Part shown: in pieces, positions 17,540 to 27,782 of the stretch
Layout of the letters: each line of letters begins with the position of its first letter
Position numbering within the stretch: the stretch's first letter is position 1
Source: Laspinema palackyanum D2c
GTDB taxonomy: Bacteria > Cyanobacteriota > Cyanobacteriia > Cyanobacteriales > Laspinemataceae
NCBI RefSeq assembly: GCF_025370875.1
Contig: NZ_JAMXFD010000001.1
Coordinates: forward strand, 100,182-164,181
Length of the DNA: 64,000 bases
Direction: 5' to 3'
The notes under the pieces: model-generated
Told to the model about the DNA's origin: nothing
The model's input: only the letters and a program-made list of their open reading frames with translations
The model's database searches: none
Translations under genes and position numbers: made by a program

Positions 17540-19855
17540 ATGCGGGGAAGATTAAGACTCAAAATCACAAGTAAGCAGGTTGTGGAATGGGTCATTTTGG
17601 CAATTCTTTATGGATTGTCTGGTAAAATTGGATTACAGTTTGCTTCTCTCCCGGGCAATATTACGGCAATATGGCCCCCCACAGGAATTGCATTAGCAGC
17701 GGTCTTGCTACGTGGCGATCGCATCTGGCCTGGAATTTTTGGGGCTTCTTTTGTATTAGCACTCTATGATCTCCTGACCCTAACGCCACCCCTTGCGATC
17801 GTTCCGGCCCTAGCAATTTCCGTGAGTCAGGCGATGGGTAATGCGCTTCAGCCGCTGATCATCAGTTGGTTAATTCACAAATTGCTTCCTTCGCGCGCTC
17901 TGCTGACCTCGATTAACCACATCAGTCTATTCATTTTGTTGATTACCATTGGCCCCTGTATTAGTGCCACAATTGGGGTGACAGGTTTCTACCTCGGAGG
18001 GCTGATGTCTGGGTCTGACTATCTGGTAATGTGGTTGACTTGGTGGTTTAATAGCGTGCTGAGTTATCTCCTCTTAACCACACCCTTTCTAGCATGGCAG
18101 TGTTCGCCGGTTCCCAAGAAAATATCCCCGAGTAAAATCGCTGAAACAATTGCTTTACTTGGCTCAGTCCTGTTAGTAAGCTGGATGGCATTTATTCGAG
18201 GATATTCTTTTGAGTACGCATTGATTCCTTTGCTGATTTGGTCAGTCTTTCGATTTGGCAAGTTTAGCGCCACCCTGTTAGTTGTTTTAGTCTCATTCAT
18301 CGCCATCCTCGGTACGACTCAGGGTGTAGGTCCATTTGTTAAAACTTCTACTCACGAGTCTTTGTTGTTGTTACAATCTTTTATGAGCGTTTGTGCGATT
18401 ACTTGCTTGGTGTTATCTGCTGCCATCGATGAACGGGAAACGGTTGAGACCAAACTCCGGGAGGCCAACCGGCAGTTGCAAGAGAGCAAAAGCAATTTGG
18501 CACAATTGATAGAAGCCATTCCCGTTGGAGTGGAGGTTTACAAGCAGGACGGAGAACTGACGTACCTGAATAAAACCGCAGAACAGTTACTCAATATCAA
18601 ACAGGGAGCAACACCCTCTGCGGAAGAAATCCCTGATATTTATAAAATTTATCGTGCTGGTACGACTGATCTCTATCCCGTTGAAGAAATGCCTTTTATG
18701 CGATCGCTGGCTGGAGAACGGGTGCGGGTGGATGACCTCGAACTTCACCAACCAGACCGGATTTTGTCTTTAGAAGTGGCAAGTACCCCCCTTTTTGATG
18801 AAAGGCGTACTGTAGTCGGTGCAATTGTGGCCTTTCAAGATATTACCGATCGCAAACAAGCTCAACAGGTCATCGCTGACTATAATCGCACTTTAGAAGA
18901 AAAAGTCGCCAGCCGGACTACGGATTTACAAAGAACTCTGGCTGAACTGCAACGGACCCAAGCTCAATTAATTCATACGGAAAAAATGTCCAGCCTCGGC
19001 CAAATGGTCGGTGGTGTGGCTCATGAAATTAATAACCCGATCAATTTTATTTATGGAAATATCACTCATCTGGAAGAATACTTTCAAGATTTACTCAACG
19101 TCCTAAATATCTACCAAGAAGAATACCCCACTCTCCCAGACCCTCTTCAAGAACGGGTAGATGAGATAGAGATTGAGTTCTTAGAGGAAGACTTACCCCA
19201 ACTTCTCAAGTCTATGAGGTTGGGTGCCCAACGCATTAAAAAAATTGTTGAAAATTTACGCAATTTTTCGCGGTTGGATGAGTCGGAGTTGAAGTCGGTG
19301 AATATCCAGGACGGGATTGAAAATACCTTGATGCTGGTCCAGTCTCGCCTGGATAATCCGCGTAATGCTCCAAAAATTCAAGTGATTAAAGAATATGAAA
19401 GCCTCCCAGAGGTGGATTGTTATGCGTCTGAACTGAATCAGGTGTTTCTCAATCTGCTGAATAATGCGATCGATGCTTTAGAGGAACGCCGATGGACGGT
19501 GAGTAGCTTGGGGGAGGGGAATTCTATAAATACCAGTCCCGATCTGATCCAGCCTTCATCCCAGGTGAGTTATTCTGTACCCACGATTTGGATTCGCACC
19601 GAGAGGGTTGGAAATGAGGCGATCGCCATTCGGATTACCGATAATGGGGTGGGGATACCTGAAGCGGTCCTTTCCAAGGTTTTTGACCCATTTTTTACAA
19701 CAAAACCCGTGGGTTCAGGGACGGGTTTAGGGTTATCGGTTTGTTATCAAATTGTTGTGCAACAACATGGGGGTCAATTAACTTGCCTTTCTACTCCGGG
19801 ATTGGGAACAGAGTTTAGGGTTCAGATTCCGAGAGTTCCGAACTCTTTAATCTAG
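17540..19855 (+). CDS. MASE1-PAS sensor histidine kinase
   Basis: The 771-residue membrane kinase starts at ATG 17540, preceded by AAGGTG at 6-7 bp; a GTG at 17531 is possible but overlaps that site. Residues ~15-300 form a MASE1-type multi-span integral membrane sensor (GNITAIWPPTGIALAAVL is typical). A PAS domain follows at ~310-440, then a coiled linker and a DHp domain. His495 lies in the GGVAHEINNPINF motif characteristic of a cyanobacterial kinase subfamily. The HATPase domain contains NLLNNAIDAL, DNGVGIP and GSGTGLGLSV. No receiver domain is attached and no response regulator is next to it. The ligand is unknown. The H-box and the acidic insert after it are very similar to the double-GAF kinase at 24432-26960, suggesting a shared family of partners. 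Confidence 0.9.
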   Translation: MRGRLRLKITSKQVVEWVILAILYGLSGKIGLQFASLPGNITAIWPPTGIALAAVLLRGDRIWPGIFGASFVLALYDLLTLTPPLAIVPALAISVSQAMGNALQPLIISWLIHKLLPSRALLTSINHISLFILLITIGPCISATIGVTGFYLGGLMSGSDYLVMWLTWWFNSVLSYLLLTTPFLAWQCSPVPKKISPSKIAETIALLGSVLLVSWMAFIRGYSFEYALIPLLIWSVFRFGKFSATLLVVLVSFIAILGTTQGVGPFVKTSTHESLLLLQSFMSVCAITCLVLSAAIDERETVETKLREANRQLQESKSNLAQLIEAIPVGVEVYKQDGELTYLNKTAEQLLNIKQGATPSAEEIPDIYKIYRAGTTDLYPVEEMPFMRSLAGERVRVDDLELHQPDRILSLEVASTPLFDERRTVVGAIVAFQDITDRKQAQQVIADYNRTLEEKVASRTTDLQRTLAELQRTQAQLIHTEKMSSLGQMVGGVAHEINNPINFIYGNITHLEEYFQDLLNVLNIYQEEYPTLPDPLQERVDEIEIEFLEEDLPQLLKSMRLGAQRIKKIVENLRNFSRLDESELKSVNIQDGIENTLMLVQSRLDNPRNAPKIQVIKEYESLPEVDCYASELNQVFLNLLNNAIDALEERRWTVSSLGEGNSINTSPDLIQPSSQVSYSVPTIWIRTERVGNEAIAIRITDNGVGIPEAVLSKVFDPFFTTKPVGSGTGLGLSVCYQIVVQQHGGQLTCLSTPGLGTEFRVQIPRVPNSLI

Positions 19856-19892
19856 CGATCGCACCGGAACAACCCTAGAGCCCCTCTCTCCA

Positions 19893-19930
19893 TCAAAAAG
19901 GGGGAGTCTACATAGACTCCCCCTTTTTGA
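19893..19930. terminator. Symmetrical terminator
   Basis: TCAAAAAGGGGGAGTCTA and its exact complement are separated by CA, with A and T runs on both sides. It can end transcription from either side, here after the MASE1 kinase and behind the minus-strand small gene. Confidence 0.85.
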
Positions 19931-20029
19931 TTGGGTAATATTCCGTTGTCAGACTAATTAATTGTTGCTGCATTTAAGCGGTTCCTGATTGACTGGATTT
20001 AACCTGCTGAATGATGAGAATTAAACCGA

Positions 20030-20161
20030 TTAAGCGCTGCGTTTGAGGGAACCATCGGAATATAATTCCATTGGCACTAACTCTAGTTTTCCGTTGACTT
20101 GCACTTTCGAGTAAACCATTTTAACGAATTGGGCGGTGTGGGTCCGATAGCGAGGTAACAT
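20030..20161 (-). CDS. Conserved-looking 43-residue small protein
   Basis: Reading the minus strand from the ATG at 20161 gives a 43-residue basic protein that begins MLPRYRTHTAQFVKMVYSKV and ends SDGSLKRSA, then TAA. GGAGGA (20169-20174) lies 7 bp before the ATG, an excellent ribosome-binding site. It has no cysteine and no membrane segment. The composition is that of a folded or nucleic-acid-binding small protein rather than a chance frame. I do not know the function. It lies upstream in space of the cyclase gene's 3' end but is separated from it by over 230 bp, so it is probably its own transcription unit. Confidence 0.7.
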   Translation of the reverse strand: MLPRYRTHTAQFVKMVYSKVQVNGKLELVPMELYSDGSLKRSA

Positions 20162-20401
20162 GATTTTGTCCTCCGATTGGCTTCTTCTTTTCTTATACTC
20201 CCATTATCTCTCTGTTCAGGATAAATTAGGGTGATTTGAGGACGAAGGCAGGGTGATAGTTACCTGACGTGAAGCCGATCGCCCTCATCGGTAACCGTGA
20301 TTTGAAACACAGTCTCGGAGGAGGATAATTAATTAAAAGTTACCAACACTCTAATAACCTTTTGTTAATCCGTAATAGGTCATTTATTTAGACCCTTCTG
20401 C

Positions 20402-23400
20402 CTAAGAGACTTCCCCCTCAGTCCCCCGAGAATGGCGATGAACCATAAAGGTTAAAACTGTTTCATCAATGCCCTTCAATTGCAGGGAACCAAACTTAAC
20501 AATTTCATCATCATGGAGATAATCTGCCACCGCCGCAGACACCAGAATTGTACCCGGATCGGCAGATTCCTGTAGGCGGGAGGCAATATTCACACTGGGA
20601 CCGATCGCCGTATAATCCGATCGCAAATTGCCGCCAAACATCCCCACCACCGCAGTCCCTTGATGAATCCCACAACGGAACTGGACCCGAGGTAAACCCT
20701 GCTGTTCCCAGTTCTCATTCAATCGATCGAGCGCTTGTAACATTTGTCTGGCGGTGGCGATCGCCCGTCTCACTTGTTCATTCGGCGTCAAATCCTCCGG
20801 TGCACCAAACATGGCCACGATCGCATCCCCAACAAACTTATCCACCGTCCCGCCATTATCAAACACCGCCTGAGTCATTTCCGTTAAATACTGATTCAGT
20901 ACCTCCGCCACCCGGCGCGATCGCAACGTATTCGCCAACTGCGTAAACCCGACGATATCGCTAAACAAAATCGTAATCAACCGAGGTTCCGGACGTAAAT
21001 CCAGAGATAACTCCCCAGAGGCCGCTTTTTGGACCATAGAAGGGGGTAAAAAGCGGCGCAGGACTGACTCAGTTAAATAAGTATTCAACTGGGCCACCCG
21101 GCGCTCATTTTCCTTGAGGGCCAGTAAGTTCCTCACTTCCGCTAACAACTCGCGATCGTTAAACGGTTTCGCCAAATAAGCATCCGCCCCCTTTTCCGCC
21201 CCTTCAATGCGCGTATCCTCATTCACCTTCGCCGTGAGCAAAATAATCGGCGTTCCCCGTAACGACTCATCCTCTCGAATCATCTGGATCATATCCAAAC
21301 CCGAGACTAACGGCATCATCAAATCCGTAACAATTAACTGGGGACGATGGTGGAGCACCACATCAAATCCTTCCGCCCCATTCCGGGCCAAAATGACGCG
21401 ATATCCTTCTTTTGTGAGAATGCCTGAGACGTAATTTCGCAAATCTGGATTGTCATCCACCACCACAATCGTCGGGTGGAGAGTGTGAATCGTTGAAGGT
21501 TGTGCCGGTTGCACCATCCCTCCGGGACCGATAAACCCGACCCCATCCTCTTCCATCTGGACATCAGCCAACTCTACAGAGGCCCGGGCCGGTTCTACCC
21601 CGGTGGGAACTTCAATAATTTGGTCCGGGGGTAAGTGAGAATTGCCCAGGGGTAACCAGACCATAAAAGCGGAACCTTCCCCATAATTAGATTCAACGGC
21701 AATGGTTCCCCCATGTAGTTCCACCAATTCTTTCGCTAAGGCCAACCCTAATCCACTGCCTTCATAAGAGCGATTTGCGGACCCTTCCGCTTGACGAAAA
21801 CGCTCAAATAGGTGAGGAACTTGATCCGTGCGGATGCCAATTCCTGTATCCTTAACTTGGAGTAAAGAATAATCTCCAGCCTGTTCTAAAAAGACCATAA
21901 TTTTACCTCCAGAAGCGGTAAATTTCATGGCATTGGAGAGGAGATTGTAGAGGACTTTATCAAATTTTTCCAAGTCCAAATATAACGAAGGACAAGGTTG
22001 TAAATCCGTAGTGATTTCTATACCTTTTTTCTCGCAATAGGGGCGAAAAATTTCCACGGTTTGGGAGACAAAGGCGAGTAAATCGCAGGGACGAAACGTC
22101 GGCTGCATCCGACCAGCATCGAGACGTTGTAAGTCCAGAAGTTGATTGACCAATCGCAGGAGGCGGCGGGTATTGCGTAGGGCGATCGCCGCTTGGTCCA
22201 AGGGTAAATCTTGGTGATGCTCTACGGCAGATTCCAAAGGACCCATCATTAGAGTTAAGGGAGTGCGGAACTCGTGGGAAATATTTTGGAAAAATTCCGT
22301 TTTGAGGCGGTTGAGTTCCAGGAGTCGTTCCGCCTGCTGACGAGTTTTTTGGTAGAGACGAGACTGCTGAACCGCGATCGCCCCTTGTGCAGCCACCGCT
22401 TGGGCTAAATCGATTTCCGACTGATGCCAGTGTCGGGGTGCTCGGACTTGGCGCAGGGTAATGCTGCCGATAATTTCGCCATCAGAGATTAAAGGAACGA
22501 CTAATAAAGCCTTGGCGGGCGATCGCAGGGGTAAATCCATGACATTCCATTCCGCCTGCTTGTCCAAGTCATCCACCACCACCGGAGCCCGAGTGGTGAG
22601 GAGTTGTTGCAACACCGGATTTCCGGCGATCGGCACCACTGATCGCGGCAATTCCCCGGAATTAGAACGAGGTTCCCCTTTGACTTCCTCGGAGGGATTA
22701 GCAGAAGAAATTCCCCCCTGTTGAGTGTCTTCATCCTCCAGTCGTTCTCCCTCCGATGCCTCCACCGCTTGTAAGGCCGCATCGTATAATCCCACACACT
22801 GTACATATTCATCTTCCACCGTCCATAACGACAGGGCACAACCATCAGCCTGTAACGCTTGGCCGAGTTGTTGGGCGATCGCCGCAAAAATATCTTTCGG
22901 ATTCAGACTCGACCGAATCGCCGTGGTAATCGTATTCACCAGGGCCTCGCGCTTGGCGAGGGCCTGGACCTGTTCATAAGCGCGCGCCTGGGACAGGGAC
23001 AACACCGCCTGATCCGCCACCATAAACACCAGTTGCACCTCATCATCCTGCCACTCCCGACCAGATCCACATTGGTGCAATGCCAAAACTGCCATCAGTT
23101 CCAAGCGAAACATCAGAGGGACCACCAAGCAGGAGCGAATATCTGCCGCTTTTAACATCTGTCGCCGTTGCTGGAGTTGAGGCGTCTTTCCCTGTAACCG
23201 TTCATCGGTTTCCACATCATTGATCACCTCAATATCGTGGGTTTCCCAAACCGTCTGAGCTAATCCCTGGGGTTCTGAAATCGGTCCTGCGGGAGCAAGT
23301 GGCAGTTTTGGCCCTTGACCATTGGACTTGATCGTGCCGAGTTCCCGCTTTTGATACATAAACCATTCATCAATAAAGCGGCCATCCTGATAGGGACGTA

Positions 23401-23947
23401 GAATGCAGTAGCTCACCTCAAACATTTGGCCGAGGGTATCGACAATCGTCTGCAAAATCTGCGCCTCAGTCGTCCGAGAGCGAATGGTGTTGGTAATGGC
23501 ATTGAGCAACGATTCCTGGCGCAGAGTGCGGCACAGTTCCCTTGTCCGCGCTTTCAAGACATTGTGGGTATCTAATGCTTGTGCCACTAATGCCTTGAGT
23601 TCATCAGCATCCCAGGGTTTGGTGACATATTTAAAAACCTTTCCCGCATTGATGGCATCCACCAGGTCCTCGACATCAGTGTAAGCGGTCAAGATAATCC
23701 GGATGGCATCGGGATACTGAGTCGCTGTCAGACTGAGTAACTCAGTCCCACTCATTTGCGGCATCCGCTGATCGGAAATAATCACCGCCACGTCCCCCTC
23801 CTTGGCGAGAAGCTCTAACGCTTGTGGGGCATTTTCTGCCGTCAGCACTTGATAGTCCCGATAAAAGGTGCGATAGAGCAAGTCGAGATTATCTGGTTCG
23901 TCATCTACTACCAGAAGTTTCGGCTTATTATCTGTTTCGATACTCAT
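20402..23947 (-). CDS. cyaC: CyaC-type hybrid sensor kinase/adenylate cyclase
   Basis: The domain order in this 1181-residue soluble protein is as follows. Receiver 1 (10-125, phospho-acceptor Asp59), GAF (~150-320), GAF (~345-530), DHp with His558 in the ISHEFRTPL motif, HATPase (~650-770), receiver 2 (824-940, Asp875, Lys927), then a class III cyclase (~985-1170). In the cyclase, Asp997 (FSDIVGFT) and Asp1041 (GDAIVAMFG) bind metal. Lys1037 and Thr1113 take the adenine-recognition positions, and Asn1120 and Arg1124 the transition-state positions. The Lys/Thr pair is that of class IIIb, bicarbonate-responsive adenylate cyclases. The layout matches CyaC of Anabaena and Arthrospira, where receiver 2 phosphorylation activates cAMP synthesis. 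CyaC-type cAMP signalling is linked to motility and respiration in filamentous species. Confidence 0.85.
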   Translation of the reverse strand: MSIETDNKPKLLVVDDEPDNLDLLYRTFYRDYQVLTAENAPQALELLAKEGDVAVIISDQRMPQMSGTELLSLTATQYPDAIRIILTAYTDVEDLVDAINAGKVFKYVTKPWDADELKALVAQALDTHNVLKARTRELCRTLRQESLLNAITNTIRSRTTEAQILQTIVDTLGQMFEVSYCILRPYQDGRFIDEWFMYQKRELGTIKSNGQGPKLPLAPAGPISEPQGLAQTVWETHDIEVINDVETDERLQGKTPQLQQRRQMLKAADIRSCLVVPLMFRLELMAVLALHQCGSGREWQDDEVQLVFMVADQAVLSLSQARAYEQVQALAKREALVNTITTAIRSSLNPKDIFAAIAQQLGQALQADGCALSLWTVEDEYVQCVGLYDAALQAVEASEGERLEDEDTQQGGISSANPSEEVKGEPRSNSGELPRSVVPIAGNPVLQQLLTTRAPVVVDDLDKQAEWNVMDLPLRSPAKALLVVPLISDGEIIGSITLRQVRAPRHWHQSEIDLAQAVAAQGAIAVQQSRLYQKTRQQAERLLELNRLKTEFFQNISHEFRTPLTLMMGPLESAVEHHQDLPLDQAAIALRNTRRLLRLVNQLLDLQRLDAGRMQPTFRPCDLLAFVSQTVEIFRPYCEKKGIEITTDLQPCPSLYLDLEKFDKVLYNLLSNAMKFTASGGKIMVFLEQAGDYSLLQVKDTGIGIRTDQVPHLFERFRQAEGSANRSYEGSGLGLALAKELVELHGGTIAVESNYGEGSAFMVWLPLGNSHLPPDQIIEVPTGVEPARASVELADVQMEEDGVGFIGPGGMVQPAQPSTIHTLHPTIVVVDDNPDLRNYVSGILTKEGYRVILARNGAEGFDVVLHHRPQLIVTDLMMPLVSGLDMIQMIREDESLRGTPIILLTAKVNEDTRIEGAEKGADAYLAKPFNDRELLAEVRNLLALKENERRVAQLNTYLTESVLRRFLPPSMVQKAASGELSLDLRPEPRLITILFSDIVGFTQLANTLRSRRVAEVLNQYLTEMTQAVFDNGGTVDKFVGDAIVAMFGAPEDLTPNEQVRRAIATARQMLQALDRLNENWEQQGLPRVQFRCGIHQGTAVVGMFGGNLRSDYTAIGPSVNIASRLQESADPGTILVSAAVADYLHDDEIVKFGSLQLKGIDETVLTFMVHRHSRGTEGEVS

Positions 23948-24431
23948 GCACCGCTCTCCTACAATCAGGGGGAGTTATATCCAATTTCTTATTGTTCTCT
24001 TGACTGGTTTTTAGGGTTACCGAACCGCAGAGGCTGACGCAACCTGTACCGAGGTTCTTGAGTAGGGGTCATTCTGAATGTACACTACTCAACATGATCC
24101 CGATGGGTTAGGGGTTAGGGGTAATAGATCACTCGCCTCATGCACCCTGGCAGATTTACCCCTTGAGTTGCATCCTGATGGAAAAATTGATGAGGGCGAT
24201 CGCCCCACGGATGGGTCGAAATTATGGGTAATAATGACGATATTCTACTGGCAACCGTCGGATCCTGCATGAGAAATTTCACCGATTTCCCATCGCGGTC
24301 CTTCGTTCCCGTTTCACTCCGCGTTTCCTGAGACAGAAATTTCCAAATTTAAACGGTCCGCGTTGCACGGATAGTTGGGGCCAAAAACCCCAATTCGGGT
24401 TCTTTCCTACACAATTGGCGGACGAATGCTC
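23948..24431. other. Gap between two minus-strand kinase genes
   Basis: This 484-bp interval should hold the cyaC promoter. An open frame at 24078-24272 has no ribosome-binding site or recognisable product. A weak hairpin at 24383-24401 may end the upstream kinase gene. Confidence 0.5.
24383..24401 (-). terminator. Weak terminator-like hairpin
   Basis: On the minus strand, AACCC-GAATT-GGGGTTTTT follows the kinase stop by about 30 bp. The stem is only 5 bp, so confidence is low. Confidence 0.35.
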
Positions 24432-26960
24432 TTAAACAGTCACGGAAGATTGAGCAGATCTCGGCTGCATTGGGTCTTTAGAAGTAACAGGTAATTCAAT
24501 GATAAATTCACATCCCCCTTCGGGTAGATTTTCAAAAGTCAAGCGGCCATGATGTCGGTCTACGATAATTTTATAGGCGATGGATAAGCCTAATCCTTTG
24601 CCACTCCCCACAGGTTTGGTGGTAAAAAACGGATCGAAAATTTTGGTTTGATGTTGGGGGAGAATGCCACAACCTGTATCCCGAATCCGAATTTGCACCC
24701 ACTCTCCTGTCGGGAGGTTCGGGGTTTGACTGGGAAGGAGACTATCCCAGGGAAAATGAGATTGAGCAATCACGGCGGTGGTGATCGTAATTTGCCGATC
24801 GCCCATAAGATTCCCGGGGAAATGGGTCGAATTGCACCCCTGATCCGGTGGTTCAATGGCATCGATCGCATTGGAAAACAAATTCATAAACACCTGATTC
24901 AGTTGTCCTGGGTAGCAACATAATCGGGGAATATTGCCATAAGATTTAATCACCTCAATATCATGGAGACGATGGGCTAATAAAATCAGGCTACTATCAA
25001 TCCCTTCATGCAGATTAACCCATTTTAATTCTGCTTCATCTAAGCGAGAAAAATTGCGTAACGTCAAAACAATTTGCCGGACCCGTTCAGCTCCTTCCTT
25101 CATGGAATGAAGGATTTTTATGATGTCAGTCTGAATAAAATTGACATCAATCTCCGATTCAAATTCAGCAATAGATTGGGGAACGGGCTGCAAGTTTTCT
25201 CGATAACGGTCTACAAGTTCTACGAGGTCGGAGCTGTAATTTTCAATATGAGGAAGATTGCCATAAATAAAATTAATTGGATTATTAATTTCATGGGCAA
25301 CCCCGGCCACCAATTGACCTAAGCTAGACATCTTTTCGCTTTGAACCAGTTGAAATTGTGTGTCATGAAGGGACGCAATTAATTTGGTTTTTTCATCCAG
25401 GGCTTTTTTAAGTTTTTGAGCTTGCGATCGCGCTTGGCGAGCTTGGTCCTGGGTACGTTGATATAACTGCGCCTGAGTAATCGCGATTCCTAGATGCAAG
25501 GAAACCGATTCCATCGCGGAAATTTCATCTTCATGCCAATCATAAGCTTGGGGTTTGATTGCCGAAACATGACCTAATAAAGTTTCGCGATGCCAAATTG
25601 GAATACTTAATAAACTGCCAATTTGTAGCTGTTGAAATAAGGCGCGATCACGCTCTCCAAAATCTGAACTTTGAGTATTCGCGACTGCGGTAACTTCTTG
25701 TCCGAGCAAACTTTCAATCAATCCCGACTCAAACTGAAAAAGCTTGATTTCTATCCCTATAGCCAGAGGATGTTGATCCAGAAAACTCGATTGACTGGGG
25801 CGAGAGACTCGGTGAGTAATTCGCAGTGATCGGCAGAGGTGATGGATACTTTGAATTAAAGAAGTCGGAGTTGAAAATAATATTAAATCGGCTTTTGTGA
25901 GAGTTAATAATTCCGATAAAGCCGTCTCAATCGTGCGATCGAGATTTAAAGAAGTCCGAATTCGTCCGGCTATTCGGTTCAGAACTTGTTCCCGTTGGGC
26001 GTGTTTTTTGGATTGGATATAATGCCTTGCATTGAGGAGGGCGACGGCTGCCTGTTGTGCCACCATTTGAGCAAATTTCATTTCCGACGGGTTCCACCGA
26101 TGAGCAACCCGGGTGTAGCTCAGATAAACCGTGGCGATCGCTTCATTTTGGTAGAGGATGGGCACCATCAATGTAGACTGTAACCCGGCACCAAGCAACA
26201 GCAATGGCTCTATTTCGGCCATCGCTGCTGTTTCGATATCCCCAACCACCCAAGGACTTTGCTGCGATCGTAAAGTATTCCAGTCTTTCAATCCCTCCAC
26301 TTGCAAGGGGACTCCGATCGCCTGATGGCGCAGGGGTGACCCTGGGGATTCCTGCTGGCGATGATAAACCGCCATTTCCATCAAGGTTTGTCCCTGGAGA
26401 TCATGGAGAATTAACCCCGCACAGTCTGCCTCAAAAACCTCACACATTTGCTGGACGATCGCCTGATAAATCTCCGTCTCATCCAAGGACCCATGAATAG
26501 CCTGGGCGATCGCATTTAAACGCTGTACCGATAGAACTTGTTCTCCCACCCCTGGGAGTTTTTCCCCGCAAACCGGATGGTTTTCAGATAGATTCCTGGG
26601 CGCTTGTGGGGATGTCACTGTTCCCGGACTTGCGGTTAAAGATTGAAAAATTTCCGCTTCCCCGTTGCCCTCACCATCGGTATTTTTATTTCCACAGACA
26701 GAGGCAGAAATCTTTTCTTGAGAGGATAATCTTTTTTCAGAACAAAGTTGCTGGACTTTGGCAACTGTCCCTCGGTCAATTTGGCCCAAAAACTCCAAAC
26801 AATCCAGCCAACCAGCAGTCCATGCGGCATTTTCAGCCTCGTTCTCCCCGAGGCGCAAGTGAGTTTGTCGCCCCAGGAGTTCGGCGATCGCCATTCGCGG
26901 CGATGTCCGGTTCACAGAACCGACCTCCTGGGGGTCACACGGAAAAATATCTGCATTCAT
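24432..26960 (-). CDS. Double-GAF sensor histidine kinase
   Basis: The 842-residue soluble kinase has an N-terminal region of ~135 residues with no recognised domain. GAF 1 follows at ~145-310 (RLNAIAQAIHGSLDETEIYQ) and GAF 2 at ~325-500 (LNRIAGRIRTSLNLDRTIE). A coiled-coil linker leads to a DHp domain with His556 in AGVAHEINNPINFIYGN. The ATPase domain carries NLFSNAIDAI, DTGCGILP and GSGKGLGLSI. The cysteines in the GAF domains do not form an obvious phytochrome-type bilin site, so the ligand is unknown. It lies upstream of cyaC on the same strand, 484 bp away, and could feed CyaC's receivers, but that is inference. Its C-terminal half closely resembles the MASE1 kinase at 17540-19855. Confidence 0.9.
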   Translation of the reverse strand: MNADIFPCDPQEVGSVNRTSPRMAIAELLGRQTHLRLGENEAENAAWTAGWLDCLEFLGQIDRGTVAKVQQLCSEKRLSSQEKISASVCGNKNTDGEGNGEAEIFQSLTASPGTVTSPQAPRNLSENHPVCGEKLPGVGEQVLSVQRLNAIAQAIHGSLDETEIYQAIVQQMCEVFEADCAGLILHDLQGQTLMEMAVYHRQQESPGSPLRHQAIGVPLQVEGLKDWNTLRSQQSPWVVGDIETAAMAEIEPLLLLGAGLQSTLMVPILYQNEAIATVYLSYTRVAHRWNPSEMKFAQMVAQQAAVALLNARHYIQSKKHAQREQVLNRIAGRIRTSLNLDRTIETALSELLTLTKADLILFSTPTSLIQSIHHLCRSLRITHRVSRPSQSSFLDQHPLAIGIEIKLFQFESGLIESLLGQEVTAVANTQSSDFGERDRALFQQLQIGSLLSIPIWHRETLLGHVSAIKPQAYDWHEDEISAMESVSLHLGIAITQAQLYQRTQDQARQARSQAQKLKKALDEKTKLIASLHDTQFQLVQSEKMSSLGQLVAGVAHEINNPINFIYGNLPHIENYSSDLVELVDRYRENLQPVPQSIAEFESEIDVNFIQTDIIKILHSMKEGAERVRQIVLTLRNFSRLDEAELKWVNLHEGIDSSLILLAHRLHDIEVIKSYGNIPRLCCYPGQLNQVFMNLFSNAIDAIEPPDQGCNSTHFPGNLMGDRQITITTAVIAQSHFPWDSLLPSQTPNLPTGEWVQIRIRDTGCGILPQHQTKIFDPFFTTKPVGSGKGLGLSIAYKIIVDRHHGRLTFENLPEGGCEFIIELPVTSKDPMQPRSAQSSVTV

Positions 26961-27131
26961 CAGAATTTAACCTCATGTTATAATTGATAATGATTATTTA
27001 TGTTTTTATGCTTTTTGTCCACTTTATATTTATTTTATATTTGAACCCCCTTATCAGCTTATGTTATAAGAGTAGAGGGTTCCCTTCGTGTCAAAACCAA
27101 TCCGTTTCAACCCCCTTAATGTGAACTCCTC

Positions 27132-27782
27132 GTGAACTCCTCTTTCACGTCCCCAACCCATCGCGATCCCCCTGCCTCTGAGCCATCCTCGGGAGGTGCA
27201 TCTGGCTTTTTGATCCGCGCCGCCCAACCCAAAGATCTCAGCAGCCTCGCCGAGATTTTAGTCGATAGCTTTCATTCTCGCGAAGGACTTGGGGGTTGGC
27301 TGTATCCCATTTTGCGCCTGGGAATTTATGAAGATTTGCGAGTGCGACTGCGATCGAACTCGTCCCATTGTATTTGCTTGGTGGCGATCGACCCCCAATC
27401 GGAATCGCCCTCCTGCTATGAATCCGTCCGAGACTCCCCATCGGGGAATGGCGTGATTGTTGGCACCGTAGAAATGGCCTTGCGCTGTATCAACCCTTGG
27501 ACCTTGGGAATGACTCAGTTTCCTTACTTGTCCAATTTAGCCATTGGTGACTCTTATCGCCGCCAGGGGGGAGCTCGTCAATTGCTGCAAGCTTGCGAAG
27601 GCATAGCCCTAGATTGGGGATTCCAGGACCTGTACCTGCACGTTCTCGAAAATAACCGACCGGCAAGACGACTTTATTACAAAGCAGGCTATCGAATTCA
27701 CTCGATTGAGTCGGGGTGGGGTCCTTGGTCTTTCGGGCAACCCAAACGAATGCTTTTGCACAAAGCACTCGATCGCAGTTGA
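27132..27782 (+). CDS. GNAT family N-acetyltransferase
   Basis: The 216-residue protein has a GTG start just inside the reading frame, after an in-frame stop at 27117. Residues ~25-210 form a GNAT fold. The acetyl-CoA motif A is LSNLAIGDSYRRQGGARQLL, with the RRQGGA pyrophosphate loop, and the C-terminal NRPARRLYYKAGY segment is typical of the fold. An insert of about 20 residues (near SESPSCYESVRDSPSG) interrupts the region before beta-strand 4. The substrate cannot be told from sequence. The gene is divergent from the kinase upstream and stands alone. The start is uncertain because no strong ribosome-binding site is visible. Confidence 0.85.
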   Translation: MNSSFTSPTHRDPPASEPSSGGASGFLIRAAQPKDLSSLAEILVDSFHSREGLGGWLYPILRLGIYEDLRVRLRSNSSHCICLVAIDPQSESPSCYESVRDSPSGNGVIVGTVEMALRCINPWTLGMTQFPYLSNLAIGDSYRRQGGARQLLQACEGIALDWGFQDLYLHVLENNRPARRLYYKAGYRIHSIESGWGPWSFGQPKRMLLHKALDRS

